From contig CBFHTO010000013.1 in NCBI GenBank assembly GCA_965658765.1, forward strand, positions 1 to 64,000: a stretch of DNA of 64,000 bases, given 5' to 3'. Origin of the DNA: Glaciecola sp965658765. GTDB taxonomy: Bacteria > Pseudomonadota > Gammaproteobacteria > Enterobacterales > Alteromonadaceae. Shown here in pieces: positions 59,796-64,000 of this stretch (positions are counted from its first letter, which is position 1; every line of letters starts with the position of its first letter). The notes beneath the pieces are model-generated. The model had not been told where the DNA came from. It searched no databases and saw nothing but the letters and a program-made list of their open reading frames with translations. The position numbers were made by a program, and so were the translations under genes.

Positions 59796-61529
59796 ATGAA
59801 TAAAGAGACAGTGCGCCAGGCGCTTTCTGTACCCTCCACCAGCATTTATATCTGTGCTGTTGGTCTCGCAGGGGGCATTATCGCTGCGCTAGTTATCGTA
59901 CTTTTTAGATTGTGTATAGAATATACCCAAAGCTCTTTATTAGGTGGTGTTGCTAATTATAGCGCATTAGAAGATTGGCAACTATTTCTATTACCTATTG
60001 GATCTGTTTTGTTGATTGTTATCATCGCAAAAATAACTGGATTCAAGCACTACCGGCTAGGTATCCCGTATGTGATCCACCGAATCAAACTTCATTACGG
60101 TCATATTCCGTTAATCAGCACTGTTAATCAATTTTTTGGCGGTCTCCTTGCCTTGTCATCTGGTTTTGTTGTCGGTAAAGAAGGCCCGAGCGTTCACTTA
60201 GCGGCGGCAACAAGCCACTACATCGGGCGCTATTATAAATTACCATTTAACAGCCTCAGAATTCTTGCAGGTTGTGGGATTGCGGCAGGTATATCAGCTG
60301 CCTTTAATACCCCTTTTGCTGCCGTTATATTTGTGATGGAAGTCGTTATGCGAGAGTATAAAGTACATATATTTGTACCAGTTATGCTATCTGCAGCATG
60401 TGGTTCCGTGATTACTCGAATGGTTTTTGGAGATTACACGGAACTAAGCTTCCTCAGCTTCAGCCCAATGCCCTACTGGCAACTCCCTTTGCTTATCGTT
60501 TTAGGGGCTATCTTAGGTGCACTAGCAAGTATATTTAATAAGCAATTAATGGGCTTGATGCGTCTCATGCGAACGGTAAGTATGTTAGATCGTCTGCTAA
60601 TTGCGGCAGTGATCACAGGTAGCTTTGCGTTTTTTATGCCAACAGCGCTTGGTGCAGAATTTATAACGATCAAGACATTTTTAGCGTCAAGTCCACACAT
60701 TACAGAGCTAGCGTTTCTTTTCATTGCTAAGTTTTTTCTTGCGATAGTGGCAATTGCTTTGGGTGTGCCAGGAGGTATCATCGGCGCTGTAATGGTCATT
60801 GGCATACTTGCTGGGAGTTTATTTATATATCCAATTTCTGGTCTGCTTGCAGACATTGATACCGCTGGGGCAAATTATGCTATTTTGGGCTTAGCAGGAT
60901 TTTTAGCCGCAGTATTGCATGCTCCTATGGCCGCCTTGTCAGCAGCTATGGAACTTACGTCAACCCAACAGGTCGTATTGCCGGCAATAATCACAATAGT
61001 AAGCGCTTACGTCACATCAAAGCAATTTTGCTCGAATAGTTCTATTTTCATACAACAACTTGATTATCAACAATCTGCGTATAAAACGACCTCAATGCGC
61101 GATTTGTTGCAACACACTGGCGTAATGGCCTTGATGAAAACAGATGTAAAAATATTTAAGCAAGGTGATAATGCAGAAATGTATACATATCTTCTAGATA
61201 ACCCTCAGCAAATCGTCGTAAATTTAGTGAGCATTGACCCTCATAAAAATCCTGAGTCCGATATTGATATGCCTCCCGAAAATGCGGAAAATGCATCATC
61301 ACAGTGGCAAAAGATAACACTCGATGTGAGCTTAGAACAAAATGCTCAACCGATAAAAGTGCACGCAATAGATGCGATTTCGGATCAAAATACCTTAGCA
61401 GAAGTGTATGAAAAACTATATAAAATTAGACAAGGCGGCGTGGTGATCTACCGCAACGATCCAAATGAGTTGGTCGGTCTTATCACTTGGGATATGCTAC
61501 ACACATACCTATTACGTCAACAACATTAA
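59796..61529 (+). CDS. Clc family chloride transport protein with divergent signature motifs
   Basis: The 577-residue membrane protein belongs to the Clc family: gating-Glu motif GKEGPSVH near residue 128, followed by AAGISAAFNTPFAAV. The C-terminal cytoplasmic tail ends in a CBS-like segment (GGVVIYRNDPNELVGLIT). Two signatures depart from EcClC: GSGIP is RLGIP, and the helix with the internal proton Glu reads FVMEVVM instead of FIIEEM. GGIFAP is GGIIGA. Channel-like rather than antiport behaviour is possible. Start is the first ATG; the ribosome site is weak. A HemJ-like gene follows 11 bp later. Confidence 0.85.
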   Translation: MNKETVRQALSVPSTSIYICAVGLAGGIIAALVIVLFRLCIEYTQSSLLGGVANYSALEDWQLFLLPIGSVLLIVIIAKITGFKHYRLGIPYVIHRIKLHYGHIPLISTVNQFFGGLLALSSGFVVGKEGPSVHLAAATSHYIGRYYKLPFNSLRILAGCGIAAGISAAFNTPFAAVIFVMEVVMREYKVHIFVPVMLSAACGSVITRMVFGDYTELSFLSFSPMPYWQLPLLIVLGAILGALASIFNKQLMGLMRLMRTVSMLDRLLIAAVITGSFAFFMPTALGAEFITIKTFLASSPHITELAFLFIAKFFLAIVAIALGVPGGIIGAVMVIGILAGSLFIYPISGLLADIDTAGANYAILGLAGFLAAVLHAPMAALSAAMELTSTQQVVLPAIITIVSAYVTSKQFCSNSSIFIQQLDYQQSAYKTTSMRDLLQHTGVMALMKTDVKIFKQGDNAEMYTYLLDNPQQIVVNLVSIDPHKNPESDIDMPPENAENASSQWQKITLDVSLEQNAQPIKVHAIDAISDQNTLAEVYEKLYKIRQGGVVIYRNDPNELVGLITWDMLHTYLLRQQH

Positions 61530-61540
61530 AAGGGATATCC

Positions 61541-61966
61541 ATGCTTTTATGGTACAAGGCATTGCACGTTTTTTTCATGGTAGCGTGGATGGCAGGAATT
61601 TTTTATTTACCGCGCTTATTTGTCTACAACGCAGAGTCTGACAATCTGGCAGTAAAAGCCCAATTAAATATTATGCAAAGACGTCTTTGGCTTTTTGTGA
61701 CTCCATTTGCCGTCCTAACGCTGGTGTTCGGGGTACTACTTATTTTGGAATACGGTCTAGCATGGTTCAATGCCAGCGTTTGGTTACATATCAAGCTCGC
61801 ATTCGTATTATTGTTTTATGTTTATCATATTTATTTGTATCGCTTAGTAAGAACGTTCCAAAATCACAAAAACAAAAGAAGCCCTCGGTTTTATCGCATG
61901 ATCAACGAACTGCCTGTGTTGGCTCTATTGGCCATTGTGATTCTGGCAATTATTAAGCCGATTTAA
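61541..61966 (+). CDS. HemJ/CopD-like membrane protein
   Basis: The 141-residue, four-helix membrane protein starts MLLWYKALHVFFMVAWMAG after an AGGGA ribosome site (an earlier in-frame ATG lies within clc). It matches the HemJ family of protoporphyrinogen oxidases: FYLPRLFVY, MQRRLW, YHIYLYRL and the ending NELPVLALLAIVILAIIKP. The usual LFVYH reads LFVYN here. A haem synthesis role is inferred by family. The other haem gene in view, hemB, is 12 kb away. Confidence 0.85.
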   Translation: MLLWYKALHVFFMVAWMAGIFYLPRLFVYNAESDNLAVKAQLNIMQRRLWLFVTPFAVLTLVFGVLLILEYGLAWFNASVWLHIKLAFVLLFYVYHIYLYRLVRTFQNHKNKRSPRFYRMINELPVLALLAIVILAIIKPI

Positions 61967-62093
61967 CGCTGTAAGAAAATACACTCAAATATGATTGATC
62001 ACATTGCTCGTGGTCGTATGAAAAACATATCGTCTTTGCCTGTTAATTCACTCTACCCAAAGGCACCATTTTAGCGATTGTAAATTCAATCAT

Positions 62094-62714
62094 TCAGTTT
62101 GGCTTTTGACTGAATGTTTCAAATTGATTAGGTAAGAAACCAGCTAATTCTCCAGCAATATTGAGATAGGTTTGTACTGTTATAGGTAAACTCTTCGCAA
62201 TTTTTGGTAAAACCTTTTGAGGGTCTTCATTGCAATCTTGTTTGTTTGATATCGTCGCTTTGTCTGGCTCCGCAAACGTAGTAAACATTAGCAAACAATG
62301 TTGCAGGTCTTTTGCTAATTTTGGAGCAGTTTCTGGTGCCTGTTGTTGCATTTTTTGCCATGCATGTTGCCATACCTTTTCTTGTGCGCTATGAGCAGTT
62401 AAAACGCCCGTGCACCATCTGGCAAGGTTCTCCTTGTTCGCATCATCGTACACAAGATATTGAGGTGGCTGGTAAGTTTCTTGATTGATTTGTTTTAATA
62501 TTTGTTTGAAATAAGCAAACATCATATCAGTGATATAGTCGGCTTCCTCGGCACTTTTAATCTGTTTATGGTGTTTGATTGTCCAAGGTAACCAAACGTC
62601 TGGCAAAGGGATCTCAGGGCAAGCACATGCTCCAAATAAGCATCCTTCGACGTAATGTTGGTCGTACAAAAAGTCGGGTTGCTGTCCTGAAGCAAAAAAA
62701 GAATTCAAGTCCAC
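62094..62714 (-). CDS. UPF0149 (YecA/YgfB) family protein
   Basis: This 206-residue cytoplasmic helical protein fits UPF0149: the HYVEGCLFGACACPEIPLPD segment with WLPW, then a helical body with WCTGVL. It lacks the C-terminal SEC-C zinc motif found in longer YecA proteins. No molecular function is established for the family. It is convergent with the HemJ-like gene and divergent from the Nramp-like gene. Confidence 0.82.
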   Translation of the reverse strand: MDLNSFFASGQQPDFLYDQHYVEGCLFGACACPEIPLPDVWLPWTIKHHKQIKSAEEADYITDMMFAYFKQILKQINQETYQPPQYLVYDDANKENLARWCTGVLTAHSAQEKVWQHAWQKMQQQAPETAPKLAKDLQHCLLMFTTFAEPDKATISNKQDCNEDPQKVLPKIAKSLPITVQTYLNIAGELAGFLPNQFETFSQKPN

Positions 62715-62890
62715 TCGGTGTACCTTACTTATTAGATATTAAAAACAACTCGGGCAATATCGAAAAACTACTATAACCTTGTTCTTATCGTGAGTGTAAC
62801 GCGTTTATTGACAAAGTGCATGTGCACGTCTGATGCTATACACTCAATACAAGTACTGCTAAATTAAAAAAATAAAAAGAGGTCGTATTT

Positions 62891-64000
62891 ATGAAGGCAG
62901 GGATCAGGGGGCTTATTGTAACCGCTGCATTTATTGGCCCAGGGACAGTAACGACAGCGAGCATTGTAGGTGCAAATACAGCTTATCATTTCGTCTATCT
63001 GCTTTTGTTTTCTCTGTTTGCAACCTACATTTTACAAGAAATGTCATCGCGATTAGGTACTGTTTCTAAACTCGGCTTAAGCGCTGCCATTGTCACTTTA
63101 CTTAACGGAAAGCTTTCGCGCGTTGCTGTGTCAATATTGATTGTAACGGCGATTGGTATCGGCAATGCAGCTTACGAGGGTGGAAATATTACTGGGGCTG
63201 CCTTAGGCCTAAGTTCCGCCTTCGGTGCATCAATAACCTTATGGTCGCTAGTGCTTGGGCTCTGTGCATTTTTACTCCTGCTACTCGGTCACTATGCGTA
63301 TGTCGAAAAAATATTGATTTTACTTGTCGTCATAATGTCTTTCGTCTTTATATTCTTAGCTTTCACAGTCGGAATTTCACTTGATTTGTTGCTTAGTGGC
63401 TTAAGCGATACCACCGCGTTTTCAAATTCACTCGCGCAACAAGGAGCCTTAGCCTTGGCTTTAGTCGGCACCACTATCGTGCCTTATAACCTTTATTTAC
63501 ATTCTGGGTTAAGCGCACGAGACGCTTTAACAGAAAAAAACGATACATCTTTAAATCTCCAATCACTTAAAAGCCAAAATATTCAACTCGGTTTGAGCAT
63601 AAGCATGGGAGGGATTGTGACTCTTGCAATCTTGTCTAGCTCTGTCAGCGCTTTCTTTATAACTCAAAGTCCAATCGATAAATCCAACATCGCTCAACAA
63701 TTGGCTCCATTATTAGGAAGTTATTCCACTGTGTTTTTTGGCTTAGGATTATTTGCGGCCGGTTTAACCAGTGCCATTACTGCGCCACTGGCAGCGGCTT
63801 ATGCGATTAGCGGGTTGTTCGATTGGGACGCTGATCTGAGCAATAAAAAATTTAAATTATGCAGTTTGCTGATAGTGGCAATCGGCACTACGTTTGCGAG
63901 CTTGGGGATCAAGCCATTTTCATTAATATTACTTGCGCAAACAGCCAACGCCATATTACTACCAGTTTCTATCGCCTTATTACTATGGGCATGTAACAGT
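62891..64000 (+). CDS. Nramp-like metal transporter with non-canonical motifs, 3' end outside window
   Basis: The frame is open for 370 codons to the right edge. About ten membrane helices are visible, with the Nramp fold pattern: a helix 1 motif GPGTVTTASIVGAN and a helix 6 motif TTIVPYNLYLHS. In classical Nramp these are DPGN and MPHN, which supply the manganese/iron ligands. Here Asp, Asn and Met are all replaced, so the substrate may not be Mn or Fe. This GPGT group is widespread but poorly studied. AGAGG precedes the ATG by eight bases. Confidence 0.82.
   Translation, partial: MKAGIRGLIVTAAFIGPGTVTTASIVGANTAYHFVYLLLFSLFATYILQEMSSRLGTVSKLGLSAAIVTLLNGKLSRVAVSILIVTAIGIGNAAYEGGNITGAALGLSSAFGASITLWSLVLGLCAFLLLLLGHYAYVEKILILLVVIMSFVFIFLAFTVGISLDLLLSGLSDTTAFSNSLAQQGALALALVGTTIVPYNLYLHSGLSARDALTEKNDTSLNLQSLKSQNIQLGLSISMGGIVTLAILSSSVSAFFITQSPIDKSNIAQQLAPLLGSYSTVFFGLGLFAAGLTSAITAPLAAAYAISGLFDWDADLSNKKFKLCSLLIVAIGTTFASLGIKPFSLILLAQTANAILLPVSIALLLWACNS

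Noticed and set aside
62808..62842. TTGACA ... TATACA promoter before the Nramp-like gene
   Set aside because: The hexamers are good, but the 23-base spacer is too long for sigma-70.
1..64000. tRNA, rRNA, CRISPR, insertion sequences, prophage or defence island
   Set aside because: No cloverleaf-like sequence, regularly spaced repeats, transposase, integrase or phage structural gene was seen. The small HTH at 41722 alone does not indicate a mobile element.

Overview
The window is a gene-dense, low-to-mid GC stretch of chromosome from a gammaproteobacterium, most likely a marine member of the Alteromonadales. Three things point there. Several blocks keep the gene order known from Escherichia coli and its relatives: mutH/rppH-ptsP-lgt-thyA, rsmD/ftsY-ftsE-ftsX/rpoH, dksA-gluQ-pcnB-folK-panB-panC and tatA-tatB-tatC-tatD. 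MutH, MetJ, RapA, DksA and PcnB are all recognisable. There are also many c-di-GMP genes and 7TMR-DISM receptors of the kind common in marine gammaproteobacteria. I see no rRNA, tRNA, CRISPR array, insertion sequence, prophage or plasmid gene. This is core chromosome with lineage-specific genes set into conserved blocks.

Layout. 1-3.2 kb: the end of a type II secretion-like operon (GspE, GspF, GspG and one minor pseudopilin) that runs off the left edge. 3.2-10.4 kb: a PIN-PhoH protein, rapA, rluA, a DUF3530 protein and an unknown 124-residue protein. 10.4-15.2 kb: a receiver-CheC protein with a PAS diguanylate cyclase, then a large exported M14 carboxypeptidase. 15.3-17.3 kb: a 47-codon acidic peptide gene, missed by length-filtered gene calling, divergent from a ComP-like membrane sensor that lacks a kinase domain. 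17.2-23.5 kb: thyA, lgt, a TauE-type exporter, ptsP, rppH and mutH. 23.6-28.6 kb: ferredoxin, a YihY-type protein, Fur-box-preceded feoAB, and metF/metJ divergent over five MET boxes. 28.6-33.5 kb: M20 hydrolase, DUF2959 lipoprotein, a small membrane protein, proline iminopeptidase, dtd and a YiiD-type protein. 33.8-43.2 kb: rpoH, an EAL-HDOD protein, ftsXEY, rsmD, yjaG, marC, a small HTH protein and pepB. 43.8-48.8 kb: dksA to panC. 48.8-56.8 kb: hemB, two tandem membrane diguanylate cyclases, tatD, an unknown exported protein and tatCBA. 57-64 kb: an outer-membrane-like protein, a GST-like protein, erpA, DUF6776, a divergent Clc protein, a HemJ-like protein, a UPF0149 protein and an Nramp-like transporter cut by the right edge.

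How the genes connect. Much of the content is housekeeping: RNA turnover and modification, heat shock, membrane protein targeting, folate/one-carbon and pantothenate synthesis, haem and Fe-S assembly. Over this lies a c-di-GMP layer of three diguanylate cyclases, one degenerate EAL-HDOD protein and one CheC-type phosphatase-like regulator, several of them inserted between normally adjacent core genes. The best candidates for something undescribed are the small acidic peptide with its ComP-like partner, the non-AUG start of pcnB, the Clc and Nramp proteins that have lost signature residues, and a structured panB leader. I found no defence island or clear novel multigene machine.
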